In this document: in pieces, positions 36,472 to 45,592 of the stretch | Numbering within the stretch: position 1 is the stretch's first letter | How the letters are laid out: every line of letters starts with the position of its first letter | NCBI RefSeq assembly: GCF_037977235.1 | Contig: NZ_CP150276.1 | Coordinates: forward strand, 2,046,001 to 2,110,000 | DNA length: 64,000 nucleotides | Reading direction: 5' to 3' | Source of the DNA: Paenibacillus sp. FSL K6-0276 | GTDB taxonomy: Bacteria > Bacillota > Bacilli > Paenibacillales > Paenibacillaceae | Translations under genes and position numbers: made by a program | The notes under the pieces: model-generated | Told to the model about the DNA's origin: nothing | What the model saw: the letters and a program-made list of their open reading frames with translations, nothing else | The model's database searches: none

Positions 36472-36518
36472 AAAAAGAGTGTATTGGTGCGGACACTGCG
36501 CCAGTACACTCTTTTTTT
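36472..36518 (+). terminator. Bidirectional terminator between MFS and methyltransferase genes
   Basis: AAAAAGAGTGTA and TACACTCTTTTTTT form the outer stem, with GGTGC/GCGCC inside. It serves both convergent genes. Confidence 0.88.
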
Positions 36519-36545
36519 GTGGTATCGGAAGAACCCCCCTCAGTA

Positions 36546-37307
36546 TTAGACTCGTTTGTAAGCGACAACCCGGATTCTTCGATAATCAATCACCCAGCGG
36601 TTAGCTTGAAATAAAGTTGGTTTCAGTTTCTGTTCCATATATGAGAGGACTTCTTCTCGTTCAGATGGTGTTAGGACACTTAAGATTCCATTTGCAAAAG
36701 TGTTCAGCCAGCACTGGAGCCCTTGCTCTCCAGCCTCTAGTGGTGTTGGACGGTTGAAACAAAGGGCGAGGTCCACAGTCAGTCCGTGTTGTTCTAGTAG
36801 TGTTGTATACTGCCCGGTACTCGGGAAGTACCAAGGCAGCTGAAGCTTATCACTACACCCTATAACGGCAAAAGCATTTGGAAGTTCAGTAACGATGGAT
36901 GCGATATTGCCCAGCCCACCGAACTCAGCGACAAAACGGCCGCCTGTTCGCAGGCTAGCCGTGATAGAAGCGGCGGCTCCGTTCGCGTCGGTCAACCAGT
37001 GTAGAGCAGCGTTGCTGAACACAGCATTGACTGGCTGTTCCGCGACATAGTTTTGCCCATCTGCTAAGATGAAGCTTAGCTGAGGATGCTTGTCACGCGC
37101 AGTATGAATCATTTCGGCTGAAGCATCAATCCCTGTTACAGTGGCACCACTAGCAGCGATGGCTGCTGCCAAACCGCCAGTTCCACAGCCCCAATCCATA
37201 ATTTGTTCGCCAGGCTGGGGGCGAAGAAGCTCAATCAATGATTCTCCAAACTGAGACACAAAGGCCATGTCAGTATCATAGGTTCCGGTATTCCACTGCT
37301 GGTTCAT
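36546..37307 (-). CDS. Class I SAM-dependent methyltransferase
   Basis: A 253-residue methyltransferase with motif I IMDWGCGTGGLAAAI, the acidic end of strand 2 in VTGIDASAEMI, a DGQNY strand-3 end and the NAALHWLTD post-motif typical of trans-aconitate/ubiquinone-type methyltransferases. The acceptor is unknown; the subgroup usually methylates small carboxylates or quinones. AAAGGACG lies before the ATG. No cofactor or transport gene is adjacent to give further context. Confidence 0.87.
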   Translation of the reverse strand: MNQQWNTGTYDTDMAFVSQFGESLIELLRPQPGEQIMDWGCGTGGLAAAIAASGATVTGIDASAEMIHTARDKHPQLSFILADGQNYVAEQPVNAVFSNAALHWLTDANGAAASITASLRTGGRFVAEFGGLGNIASIVTELPNAFAVIGCSDKLQLPWYFPSTGQYTTLLEQHGLTVDLALCFNRPTPLEAGEQGLQCWLNTFANGILSVLTPSEREEVLSYMEQKLKPTLFQANRWVIDYRRIRVVAYKRV

Positions 37308-37504
37308 ACGTATTCGTCCTTTCTAGTTTGGAATTACACTGACATATCTGATGTAGTAGCTACATTCTTTAATTATGTTGTACCATACTGATGACTTATA
37401 AGTGAAATATATAAACTGAATAATAGTGATTGGTTATTCCTATGGTGGTTTACATCTATTTAACGTTACGGTCCGTCGTATTACATAATACATAAATAAT
37501 TATA

Positions 37505-37533
37505 TTGCTTTTTATATAAAAAAAGAGTATAGT
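37505..37533 (+). promoter_or_regulatory. Promoter of the tRNA-Leu gene
   Basis: TTGCTT and TATAGT are separated by 17 bases and lie about 40 bases before the tRNA 5' end. There is no coding sequence between. Confidence 0.65.
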
Positions 37534-37571
37534 CTTATGTACAGTGATTATTTCACTGGTGTACATAATGT

Positions 37572-37655
37572 GCGGTCGTGGCGGAATTGGCAGACGCGCA
37601 CGGTTCAGGTCCGTGTGGTAGCAATATCGTGGAGGTTCGAGTCCTCTCGACCGCA
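37572..37655 (+). tRNA. tRNA-Leu, anticodon CAG
   Basis: The acceptor arm GCGGTCG pairs with CGACCGC, followed by discriminator A. The anticodon loop is in CACGGTTCAGGTCCGTG, giving CAG (reads CUG). The long variable arm (GGTAGCAATATCGT) is that of a class II tRNA and the T arm is GGAGGTTCGAGTCCTCT. The CCA end is not encoded, so it must be added by nucleotidyltransferase. It is a single tRNA gene with its own promoter and terminator. Confidence 0.95.
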
Positions 37656-37660
37656 TCACC

Positions 37661-37712
37661 AAATAGGCTTATACAATTGCTCTTGAGCAGTTGTATAAGC
37701 CTATTTTTTATT
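37661..37712 (+). terminator. Terminator of the tRNA-Leu gene
   Basis: AAATAGGCTTATACAA pairs with TTGTATAAGCCTATTT around a loop with CTCTTGAG and is followed by TTTTATTT. Confidence 0.9.
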
Positions 37713-37873
37713 TCTGAAGAAAATGCTGGTGGTCCAATTCTTGTTGTAACCATGCTTCGTTGCATAATGATGTAGGTTCGAGTAAAAGGAATTACATTCC
37801 TCTAATGAAATTGCATTCAACTGATGAACAGTAGCTTTCCCCAACTAAACAAATAAATGGAACTATTATCAAA

Positions 37874-37904
37874 CGTCTATAGCCATGTGCTATAGGCTTT
37901 TTTT
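37874..37904 (+). terminator. Orphan terminator-like hairpin
   Basis: GTCTATAG and CTATAGGC pair around CCATGTG and are followed by seven T. No gene precedes it within 160 bases except the tRNA, which has its own terminator. The 375-base gap upstream of the PadR gene also holds imperfect tandem sequence (GGAATTACATTCCTC, GAAATTGCATTCAAC at 37788-37822). A short transcript ending here is possible but not shown. Confidence 0.5.
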
Positions 37905-37949
37905 CGCGGTCATGATCGGATCGGGATACTAAAATTGGGTATTTTTGTA

Positions 37950-37988
37950 TTGACAATTATATCGGCTTCCGTAATAATGATATTACGG
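37950..37988 (+). promoter_or_regulatory. Promoter and operator of the PadR/DUF2812 operon
   Basis: TTGACA at 37950 and AATAAT at 37973 are 17 bases apart. The -10 lies inside a perfect palindrome, CCGTAATA-ATGA-TATTACGG (37969-37988). PadR proteins bind such dyads at their own promoters, so self-repression is likely. Confidence 0.75.
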
Positions 37989-38030
37989 TAAATGATATAT
38001 CGCTAACAGTAATAGAATGGAGATGAGATC

Positions 38031-38360
38031 ATGCCTGAAAGCTCAGAAAGAGGAGCCTTAACGGAAGCTGTGTTTTACATCTTATTGTCTTTATACACCG
38101 CAATGCACGGATATGCGATTATGCAGAATGTGAAGGATTTGAGTAAAGGTCGAGTGGATCTTGGAGCGGGAACCTTATATGGAGCAATCAACACCTTGCT
38201 TGAGAAAAACTGGATAAGAGCTGTAGAAGGGGAAGAAGGCTCTCGAAGAAAGGAGTACGAAATTACTGAATTAGGGAAGACAGTGATTCAGGGGGAACTT
38301 ATCCGGTTGGAAGAACTGATTGCCAATGGGAAGAGAATAGCTGGAGGTGAGTCCAAATGA
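38031..38360 (+). CDS. PadR-family transcriptional repressor
   Basis: A 109-residue PadR regulator with the winged helix in the first 75 residues: EAVFYILLSLYTAMHGYAI, the recognition region VDLGAGTLYGAINTLLEKNWI, and the wing EGEEGSRRKEYEIT. The C-terminal helix is short, as in the PadR-s1 subgroup, and forms the dimer contact. Its stop overlaps the next ATG (ATGA), so it is translationally coupled to the DUF2812 gene that it probably controls through the palindrome at 37969-37988. Confidence 0.9.
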   Translation: MPESSERGALTEAVFYILLSLYTAMHGYAIMQNVKDLSKGRVDLGAGTLYGAINTLLEKNWIRAVEGEEGSRRKEYEITELGKTVIQGELIRLEELIANGKRIAGGESK

Positions 38361-38914
38361 AACATGTGGTTCGCAAGCTGTTTTGGGATTTTGAGAAGGA
38401 AGAACAGTGGCTTAATGAAATGTCTGCCAAAGGGTTAGCCCTTTCAAGCTACTCCTGGTGTAAATATGTGTTTACTGACTCGCCTAAGAATGAGTATACG
38501 TATAGAATTGAGCTTTTAGATAATGTGCCTACTCATCCGGAAAGCATGGCATACCTCAAGTTTTTAGAAGAAAATGGAGTAGAGTGTGTTAGCAGCTATG
38601 TTCGTTGGATTTATCTTAGAAAGAAGTCATCCGAAGGTGCGTTTGATATTTACACAGATCTGGAATCCAAAATAAAACACTTTAAGCGAATCAACACACT
38701 ATGGAATTCTGTAATGTGGTTAGAGTTCATTGTTGGTTTAGCCAACATTCTCATTGGGGTAACGAATTATTTCAATTCATCCAGCAGAATTAGTTTGATA
38801 AACGTTGTTCTAGGCGGGCTTTTAATCCTTTTAGGACTTGTTTTTTTAAGAGCTGGCGCACCTATCCGTAAGAAAATTAAGAAGCTTCAGCAAGAGAATT
38901 TAATAAGAGAATAG
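38357..38914 (+). CDS. DUF2812 membrane protein
   Basis: A 185-residue protein beginning with the DUF2812 pattern (RKLFWDFEKEEQWLNEMSAKGLAL) and YTYRIELLDN. Two membrane helices lie near residues 118-138 and 148-168, and a basic tail follows. DUF2812 genes are regularly found immediately downstream of PadR repressors in Firmicutes; the function is not known, but envelope stress or antimicrobial response has been suggested by context. The pair here is isolated by a terminator. Confidence 0.85.
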   Translation: MKHVVRKLFWDFEKEEQWLNEMSAKGLALSSYSWCKYVFTDSPKNEYTYRIELLDNVPTHPESMAYLKFLEENGVECVSSYVRWIYLRKKSSEGAFDIYTDLESKIKHFKRINTLWNSVMWLEFIVGLANILIGVTNYFNSSSRISLINVVLGGLLILLGLVFLRAGAPIRKKIKKLQQENLIRE

Positions 38915-38940
38915 TCATTTAAAGTTGTGATATGTACTTA

Positions 38941-38982
38941 CAGCAAGCTTCCAGATCATTGGAGACTTGCTGTTTATTTTTT
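38941..38982 (+). terminator. Intrinsic terminator after the DUF2812 gene
   Basis: CAGCAAG and CTTGCTG form the base of a stem, with TCCA/TGGA inside, followed by TTTATTTTTT. Confidence 0.8.
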
Positions 38983-39134
38983 GTGTATGACGATAATGCG
39001 CAATCTCTTTGATTTTCACAACCTATCATTTAGGACTCAACTATCAAGCTTAATTACCGAAAAAAAGGTATACTGGAATAGATTATGAGACTGTACAAAT
39101 GTTTGTCCCCATCTCAAAAGAGGAGGCTACACGG

Positions 39135-42100
39135 GTGTCTGAATTTCTTTTTAAGCAACTATACTTGCGGTCTTCTATAGGGGTTGCTGTAGTCTCTCCC
39201 AAGGAAGGGACCTTGATTCAATCCAATCCGGCGCTTTGCCATATGCTTGGTTATTCTGAAGAAGAGCTTTTGAATATGCATTTTCTAGATCTTATTTATC
39301 CAGACGATAAGACCGATGATGATCATTACATTATCCTGAACAAACTGCTAGCAGAGCCTGAGACCGCCATTGAATTAGAAAGACGGTTCTTACGTAAGGA
39401 TGGCGAAATGATCTGGGTAGCACAACATATATTTCTGATTCTTCAGGAGGACTCGAGTGAACCTCTTGTCTTGATCTCGGAACTAACGGATATCACCGAC
39501 CGAAGGCTTGCTGAAGATAAGATTGAGGAAGATCAACATTTATATAATTTGTTAACTCAAAATACGCCGGACATGATTTCTTTTGGCGACCCTGACGGAA
39601 CTCTACACTATATATCGCCTTCAGTACAGTTGCTTTTAGGATATCCTGCACATGAAATGATAGGTACCAAAAGACCCGAATATTATCACGTAGACGATGC
39701 TCAAGAGATGATTGAACAAGGAAAGCTCTATTCGGATACGGATGTATTCACACGCAGAGTCCGTCATATGGATGGACATTATTTATGGATTGAGAGTTCT
39801 TCCCAGGTGGTGTGTGATGAGCAGGGGAATGTCAAGCAGATACTAACCATCGGCCGCGATATCACTCAGCGTAAGAAGTATGAGGATATGTTGGCAAAAG
39901 CTCAATATCTTGCGAAAATGGGATCCTGGGAATGGGATACGACAAAAAAGCGGTTGACGGTTTCTAGAGAGATGCGTACTATTTTTGGCTTTTCGGTGGA
40001 CGACAGTAATCATTCTTATTTTGATTATAAACGTGTTCTTTCCTGTATTGATCCAGGTGATTTCAAAGGACTTGAAAAGCTAGTTCGTCAAACTTTAGCG
40101 AATGGGTCTAATGGCGAAGTTATGGTTCGAATTAATAGTGCAGATGGAAAATTGAAGTTTCTTGATGCGCACTGGGAAGTGATTAAAGACGAAGAAGGAA
40201 GACTGCTACAGATCAGTGGGATTGCCCAGGATGTGACTGAACGTCATCGAATGGAGGAGCAGCTGCGTGAAAACGAACAGAACTATCGTCTGCTTTCTGA
40301 AAATTCAATGGATTTCATTTCACGGAATGCAGCGGACGGTCACCTTACCTATCTGTATGCATCACCTATTTGCCAGACTATGTTCGGCTATACATCGGAG
40401 GAAATGCATGGAACCAAAGGTATAGATTACATACATCCTGAGGATAAGGACAAAGTGGTGTCATATCTTAGCAGTTGCATGGAAGGTAAGAAGCTCGAAC
40501 CTGTGACCTTCCGGTTTCTGTGCGAAGATGGATCATACATCTGGACGGAGACAACACTTCGATATATTTACTCCGAGACCTTTGGTGGGCAGGAACTTGT
40601 GTGTGTAACCCGTGATATTTCGGAACGGACGCGCCATTTTGAAGAAATAGAGAAGTTAAGTAATGAGCATGCTCTGATATTGAATTCGGTTTCTGAAGGC
40701 ATATTTGGGATGAACCTTGAAGGGGATACGATGTTCATCAATCCAGTAGCCATTACTATGCTAGGATACGATCCTACGGAATGGTTGAACAGCAAATTCC
40801 ATGCGATTCATCAGACTTGGCTGGATAACGAGCCATTTTCGGGAATTCAGAAGACGCTGATTCCTTCGCACTTCAATAATCGCTCTTTTGATGAGAAGGA
40901 GGGCATATTTTGGAGGCAAGATGGTTCCAGCTTTCTGGTCAGATATCGTATGACTCCGCTTTTTGATGGTGGAGAGCGGATAGGGGCTGTAGTGGTTTTC
41001 CGAGATATCACTGAAGAGAAGGAGATTGTGCGGGCGAAGGAGTCTGCTGAGGAAGCAGATCGAGCTAAATCGGAGTTTCTAGCCATCATGAGCCATGAGC
41101 TGCGCACTCCGATGAACGGTATTATTGGAATGGCAGACTTGCTCTCGGGTACAGCACTGGATGAAGAGCAAAGCTACTACACACAGATCATTAACAGTAG
41201 CGGAGAGGCATTGCTTCATATTTTGAATGAAGTACTTGATTTCAGCAAAATTGAAGCAGGCATGATGACACTTGAACTGCAAATGGTGGATTTGCGTGAA
41301 GTAATACAGAATGTTAGTGAGCTATTCTATCCGAAGGTTAAAGAGAAAGGATTGTTATTGACTAGCGATATTGCACCGGAGCTTCCACCCATTATTGTGA
41401 CGGACGAGGCCAGATTACGCCAAATTCTCGTGAACTTGGTCGGGAATGCGGTGAAATTTACGGAGACAGGTGAAATCAGTATTTCTGCCAAGCTGGAAGC
41501 TTCACAAAAGTCTGGGAATATTATCGTTAAATTTATAGTTAAAGATACGGGTTTGGGGATTCCAGTTGCCAGTCAAGGGTTATTGTTTCAATCGTTCACG
41601 CAATTACATCCTTCCATCAATCGTAAATATGGCGGAACAGGACTTGGACTGGCCATTAGCAAAAAGCTAGCAGAGCTGCTAGGAGGAACGATTGGTGTTA
41701 GGAGTTGTGAGGAACACGGCTCAGAGTTCTATTTCACAGTGGAGGTCTCTTTGCCAAAAGAGGAATGGAATCAGAAAGTTTCACTCAATCATTCAGCGGA
41801 TGTAGTCAGACACGATAACCCTAACACTAAAGAGTCTGTTAAGGGAGAATATGGACCTATGTCCATTCTCATCGCTGAAGATCATCCTGTGAATCAGCAA
41901 CTGATGCAGGCTTATCTGAAGAAGCGGGGTTATGTTCCTGATATCGCATCAAATGGTGAGGAAGCGGTTCGGGCTGTACTGTCCAAGGATTATGATCTGG
42001 TATTTATGGATGTTCAGATGCCAATTATGGATGGGATAGAAGCAACAGGAATCATTCGTGAGAAGCTCGGGCTATCTCCAATTATTATTGCGGCCACAGC

Positions 42101-42224
42101 CTTTGCCAGAAATGAAGATAAAGACATGTGTCTGAGTGCAGGGATGCAGGATTTCATCTCCAAGCCGATTTCAATAAAGGAGCTCGACAGGGTATTAAAA
42201 GATTGGTCTACTCGGATTCGATAA
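39135..42224 (+). CDS. Hybrid sensor histidine kinase with five PAS domains and receiver
   Basis: A 1029-residue soluble sensor. Five PAS/PAC units occupy about residues 10-640 (recognisable turns LGYSEEEL, LGYPAHEM, FGFSVDDS, FGYTSEEM and LGYDPTEW). The phosphorylated His is in FLAIMSHELRTPMNGIIG near 655, the ATPase has NLVGNAVKFTETG, DTGLGIP and GTGLGLAISKK, and the receiver has ILIAEDHPVNQQ, FMDVQMPIMDG and a SKPIS lysine. There is no membrane helix, so it senses a cytoplasmic signal. GTG 39135 is chosen because AGGAGG lies eight bases before it; the ATG at 39099 has no site. No output regulator gene is adjacent. Confidence 0.88.
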   Translation: MSEFLFKQLYLRSSIGVAVVSPKEGTLIQSNPALCHMLGYSEEELLNMHFLDLIYPDDKTDDDHYIILNKLLAEPETAIELERRFLRKDGEMIWVAQHIFLILQEDSSEPLVLISELTDITDRRLAEDKIEEDQHLYNLLTQNTPDMISFGDPDGTLHYISPSVQLLLGYPAHEMIGTKRPEYYHVDDAQEMIEQGKLYSDTDVFTRRVRHMDGHYLWIESSSQVVCDEQGNVKQILTIGRDITQRKKYEDMLAKAQYLAKMGSWEWDTTKKRLTVSREMRTIFGFSVDDSNHSYFDYKRVLSCIDPGDFKGLEKLVRQTLANGSNGEVMVRINSADGKLKFLDAHWEVIKDEEGRLLQISGIAQDVTERHRMEEQLRENEQNYRLLSENSMDFISRNAADGHLTYLYASPICQTMFGYTSEEMHGTKGIDYIHPEDKDKVVSYLSSCMEGKKLEPVTFRFLCEDGSYIWTETTLRYIYSETFGGQELVCVTRDISERTRHFEEIEKLSNEHALILNSVSEGIFGMNLEGDTMFINPVAITMLGYDPTEWLNSKFHAIHQTWLDNEPFSGIQKTLIPSHFNNRSFDEKEGIFWRQDGSSFLVRYRMTPLFDGGERIGAVVVFRDITEEKEIVRAKESAEEADRAKSEFLAIMSHELRTPMNGIIGMADLLSGTALDEEQSYYTQIINSSGEALLHILNEVLDFSKIEAGMMTLELQMVDLREVIQNVSELFYPKVKEKGLLLTSDIAPELPPIIVTDEARLRQILVNLVGNAVKFTETGEISISAKLEASQKSGNIIVKFIVKDTGLGIPVASQGLLFQSFTQLHPSINRKYGGTGLGLAISKKLAELLGGTIGVRSCEEHGSEFYFTVEVSLPKEEWNQKVSLNHSADVVRHDNPNTKESVKGEYGPMSILIAEDHPVNQQLMQAYLKKRGYVPDIASNGEEAVRAVLSKDYDLVFMDVQMPIMDGIEATGIIREKLGLSPIIIAATAFARNEDKDMCLSAGMQDFISKPISIKELDRVLKDWSTRIR

Positions 42225-42255
42225 GGATGATGAGTATCATTGACAAAAAAGGTTG

Positions 42256-42535
42256 ATGATTAATATATTTGTAATCATTTTTTTAGCTCTGTTAGCAGCC
42301 GGTTTGATTTGCGGAATCAAGTGGTGGACAACCACAATGAACAGTATCAGCAAGGAGATTTGAAAGCTATAATTACGGTGGATGGTAAAGAGTACAAGAC
42401 CGTTTCTTTGACTAAAGAAGAACAAATTATAGATATTCAAACGAAGTTTGGTCACATTCCACCCGTATTATGGTTGAAGTATTTAACCCTAACCGATCCG
42501 TGAATGATCCAGATGAGCTGGATGCAATTATTTAG
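42256..42535 (+). pseudogene. NusG-domain-II-like membrane-anchored protein, broken by two shifts and an internal loss
   Basis: Three frames join into one apparent protein. The first (42256-42363) gives a membrane anchor (NIFVIIFLALLAAGLICGIKWW). The second (from about 42330) gives EQYQQGDLKAIITVDGKEY and KEEQIIDIQTKFGH. The third (from about 42458) gives RIMVEVFNPNRSVNDPDEL and ends at TAG 42533. The order matches the NusG domain II proteins of Firmicutes, but roughly 45 residues expected after FGH are missing. The 3' end overlaps the convergent TIGR03943 gene by eight bases. Family assignment rests on a short stretch. Confidence 0.6.
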
Positions 42536-43403
42536 TAGGGTTAGCTGTACTCTGCAACGCTTTCCATGCGGATATGGAGTCAGCACTTGTGTAAATGTAA
42601 GGTGTTGTTGGTTGCGCGATGGGTGTAATCGTTTCTGCGCGAATTTGCATAATTTCTTGGCCCTTGTGTTGCACAACTTGAAGCTTGCCCCGGACCTCTA
42701 TCCAGGTATCGGTGGGTAAGCTTTTTAGTTTGCCGGAATCAACCAGCATCCCAAACGGAGTAGCATCGGCGGTACAACACTGTACTAGAAATCTGCCAAT
42801 CGCAAAAGCATTCTCTGGCGTTTCGCTTTCATCACGATATAGAAAACCAGAAACGGAAATTTCTTTGCCTTCAAATTGCTGTTTATACATCTCAATAGCA
42901 CCTAGTGTTTCGGAGAAAATAGCTGAATAAACTGGGATAGTAGGCTGTACATAGAGAATCTTAGCTAGCTCGGTAAGCTCCTCATGATAAGGATCAATCG
43001 ATTCGAATCTAGCGGCATTTTTAGTCTCTGATGGTAATGAGGATAACGATATCCCCTTTTTGCTAGCTGCCATACTTCCCAAGGCTCGATCAGGAAGTGC
43101 AAATCCAAGCAGCAGTGGAAAAAGGAATAATCCATACAGTGCTGTACTTTTGAATATGGAATGTGGGAGACGATGTTCGCAGTCACATAGAACACTACCC
43201 TTACCAAATAAGGCCTGAATGGCCAAGCTGAGCGCCATAAGTGTCAGAGGGATCGGACATAATTGAACCCAGCGTGCCAGCTTGGGAGCTACATAATAAT
43301 GCAAAGCGTCCTGCTGCACCAGATGCCCAATATAAAGGGCGAAAGCAAGCAGAATGACCGCCCTTAACAAATAGTGAAATCGGATGTTTCGAGAGTCATT
43401 CAT
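42528..43403 (-). CDS. TIGR03943/YcgQ-like membrane protein
   Basis: A 291-residue protein with four hydrophobic segments in the first 110 residues (LLRAVILLAFALYIGHL, PIPLTLMALSLAIQAL, LFLFPLLLGFALP) and a soluble C-terminal domain with the characteristic GRFLVQCCTADATPFGMLVD and WIEVRGKL segments. The family is always encoded with a DUF318 permease, as here. The double cysteine could bind metal. It is last in an operon with that permease and a CobW GTPase, which suggests metal homeostasis, probably zinc (inference from the shared Zur site). Confidence 0.85.
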   Translation of the reverse strand: MNDSRNIRFHYLLRAVILLAFALYIGHLVQQDALHYYVAPKLARWVQLCPIPLTLMALSLAIQALFGKGSVLCDCEHRLPHSIFKSTALYGLFLFPLLLGFALPDRALGSMAASKKGISLSSLPSETKNAARFESIDPYHEELTELAKILYVQPTIPVYSAIFSETLGAIEMYKQQFEGKEISVSGFLYRDESETPENAFAIGRFLVQCCTADATPFGMLVDSGKLKSLPTDTWIEVRGKLQVVQHKGQEIMQIRAETITPIAQPTTPYIYTSADSISAWKALQSTANPTK

Positions 43404-43451
43404 GCTTTTCCTCCTAACAATGCGATAAGTATCTACTTGCCACCTCTATGA

Positions 43452-44462
43452 TTACAGCCATAAGGACATGAATACGGCCCCGATAAACACGCTCGAGAAG
43501 ATAAGAAAGAACAAATAAAGAGCAAATTTGGTCTTAAACAGCGAGAGTAACATCAATGAATTTTTGAAATCCAACATAGGCCCGAACACCATAAAAGCGA
43601 GCAGTGCACCTGCCGGAAAAGAATGTACAAAGGTGGAAGCTACAAAGGCATCTGAGGTGGAACAGAGCGAAAGCACAAATGCCAGTCCCATCATGAAAAA
43701 ATAAGATCCTAGCGGCTTATCACCGATCGCTGCCAGACTGTCCTGAACCATAAACGTCTGGATAGCAGAGGTTAGTAAACAGCCGATAATTAAGTATTTT
43801 CCCATCTCAAAAAACTCATCCGAGGTATGAACGAAGACGGCAGCTAACTTTCCTCCACGAGAATTATTATGATGAGTGTTATCGGTCTCACGCTGAACGC
43901 TTAGGCGTATCGGGGACTTTTTCACCGTTGCGTAGATAATCAAACCTATTATACAGGCGACAGCAAAGGCTAAACCCATCCGGGCATAAGCTAGTTCTGA
44001 GTGGTTACGAAAAGCTGTCAGTGTTGCTCCATAGACAACTGGATTTAGGATTGGTCCGGATAAAATGAACACGATGGCTACGTAGACAGGCATCCCCTTA
44101 TGGATAAGGCGGCGGACGAGTGGAATCATTCCACATTCGCATACCGGAAAAATAATTCCGAGCAGGCAAGCGAATAGAATGGCAGGAAGAGCCTGCTTCG
44201 GAATCCATCGTGAGATCATCTCATCTGGGATAAACACTCGAAGCAGCGAGGATAACAGGGCTCCTGCTAATACAAACGGCAAGGCTTCTAGCAAAATCCC
44301 GATAAAGCCGGTTTTGAACGTGTCAATGTACGCATTGTCCAGTAGTTCTAGTTGATTTGGCACCCATATATAACCAACAATAATCAGGAATGAGATTGGT
44401 AGAAGCAGCGGCAATATTTTTAATGGGGAGAGGGTAGTCAAGGTTCGAATAAGGCGGTCCAC
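43452..44462 (-). CDS. DUF318/YcgR-like permease
   Basis: A 336-residue integral membrane protein with about eight helices. It contains LEALPFVLAGALLSSLL, PVCECGMIPLVRRLIHKGMP, SGPILNPVVYGATLTAF and STSDAFVASTF, the conserved segments of the DUF318 permease family (COG0701). The two cysteines in PVCECG are characteristic. The start GTG overlaps the end of the CobW GTPase gene by 25 bases; the ribosome site is weak, consistent with translational coupling. Confidence 0.85.
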   Translation of the reverse strand: MDRLIRTLTTLSPLKILPLLLPISFLIIVGYIWVPNQLELLDNAYIDTFKTGFIGILLEALPFVLAGALLSSLLRVFIPDEMISRWIPKQALPAILFACLLGIIFPVCECGMIPLVRRLIHKGMPVYVAIVFILSGPILNPVVYGATLTAFRNHSELAYARMGLAFAVACIIGLIIYATVKKSPIRLSVQRETDNTHHNNSRGGKLAAVFVHTSDEFFEMGKYLIIGCLLTSAIQTFMVQDSLAAIGDKPLGSYFFMMGLAFVLSLCSTSDAFVASTFVHSFPAGALLAFMVFGPMLDFKNSLMLLSLFKTKFALYLFFLIFSSVFIGAVFMSLWL

Positions 44463-45466
44463 CGATCTGCCAGCAGTTCCTCATCTAAATTCATCCCGAT
44501 GAACACTAGATAAGGCATTCCGGGATAACGTGAAGCCTCCCAGCTTGTACGCATTCCCGCATATTGGACAAGTTGAACCGGTTCCTGTTCGGACAAAAGG
44601 ATATGCCCCTTGGCACGGAGCAGGTTGTCCCCCCATTCTTGAAAGAAAGCTTCTAGACGTTCTTTTGAAGGCATTGTAGTCCCTGCTTGCGGTAGGGTTA
44701 ACGTAATCGCGGTCACTTGGGAAAAAGAAGCATGCGGCTCCTCTTGCCGTTCTTTTACTGCTGTAGCCCCCTGTTCTGAATTCATTTGTTTAAGTGTTGC
44801 ACCTTTAAAGGTTTGAGGTGCTCGTTGTGGCGCGGGAGCGATGATTTTACGTGGAATGATTCCTGATAATATCGGAGAAAGGTTGATCTCACTGTAATGC
44901 GTATATACAATTTCAGCCTCTGAATTTTGCTTTCGAACTCCCTTTTCAATTCGCCATAAGGTTTCGGGTTCTACAAGATCGCTCTTGTTAACGACAATGA
45001 GATCGGCGGTGGACAGCTGCTTGCGAAGGGTACGAACCAGTTGTTTGTCAGAGGAGAGTCTGCTGTTATATTCCAAGGCGTTTTCTGCATCCAATAAGGT
45101 AATCGTAAAATGCAATTCGACCCTTTCCTGTAGAGCGGTTTCTTGCAGTGTTTTGGCAATTTCTTCAGGATTTGCGACGCCAGTAAGCTCGATATAAATA
45201 GCATCGGGGCGCCCTCTTAGCAGTACGAGCAGGCTATCTGCCAGATCTTCTTTACGGCTACAGCATACGCATCCGTCCAGCAGCTTAGTCACGGTTGTGC
45301 CCGTGTGCTCCTGGAGAATATACCCATCTACATCTCTCTTACCTAGCTCATTCATGACTACGCCAGGGTTCAGACCTCTTACCTTGCTCTCTTTCAGCAG
45401 GGACAACAGCAGAGTTGTCTTCCCGCTCCCCAGAAACCCGCTCAAAATAATTACTGGTATCTTCAT
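44438..45466 (-). CDS. CobW/COG0523 family GTPase (first copy)
   Basis: A 342-residue metal-chaperone GTPase with Walker [15 protein letters not shown], the metal-binding CxCC motif in LDGCVCCSRKEDL, IELTGVANP, NKSD in VVNKSDLVEP, and a C-terminal CobW domain (FFQEWGDNLLRAKGHI). COG0523 proteins deliver metals such as zinc to client proteins. AGGAG before the ATG at 45466 decides the start against a GTG three codons earlier. It leads the permease operon and is divergent from rpmG, with a Zur box between. Confidence 0.9.
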   Translation of the reverse strand: MKIPVIILSGFLGSGKTTLLLSLLKESKVRGLNPGVVMNELGKRDVDGYILQEHTGTTVTKLLDGCVCCSRKEDLADSLLVLLRGRPDAIYIELTGVANPEEIAKTLQETALQERVELHFTITLLDAENALEYNSRLSSDKQLVRTLRKQLSTADLIVVNKSDLVEPETLWRIEKGVRKQNSEAEIVYTHYSEINLSPILSGIIPRKIIAPAPQRAPQTFKGATLKQMNSEQGATAVKERQEEPHASFSQVTAITLTLPQAGTTMPSKERLEAFFQEWGDNLLRAKGHILLSEQEPVQLVQYAGMRTSWEASRYPGMPYLVFIGMNLDEELLADRWTALFEP

Positions 45467-45592
45467 GATCTCCACTCCTGCCTGATTCTCATGAAATTAC
45501 AAGAATCATATTTTTATATTTCCATCTATACGTGATTTGTCCACCAGAAAGACCACAAAATTAAGAGAGTCGAAATATTTACAAGACGATAG

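Noticed and set aside
39099..39134. ATG start 12 codons earlier for the hybrid kinase
   Set aside because: No ribosome site precedes it, while AGGAGG is correctly placed for the GTG at 39135.
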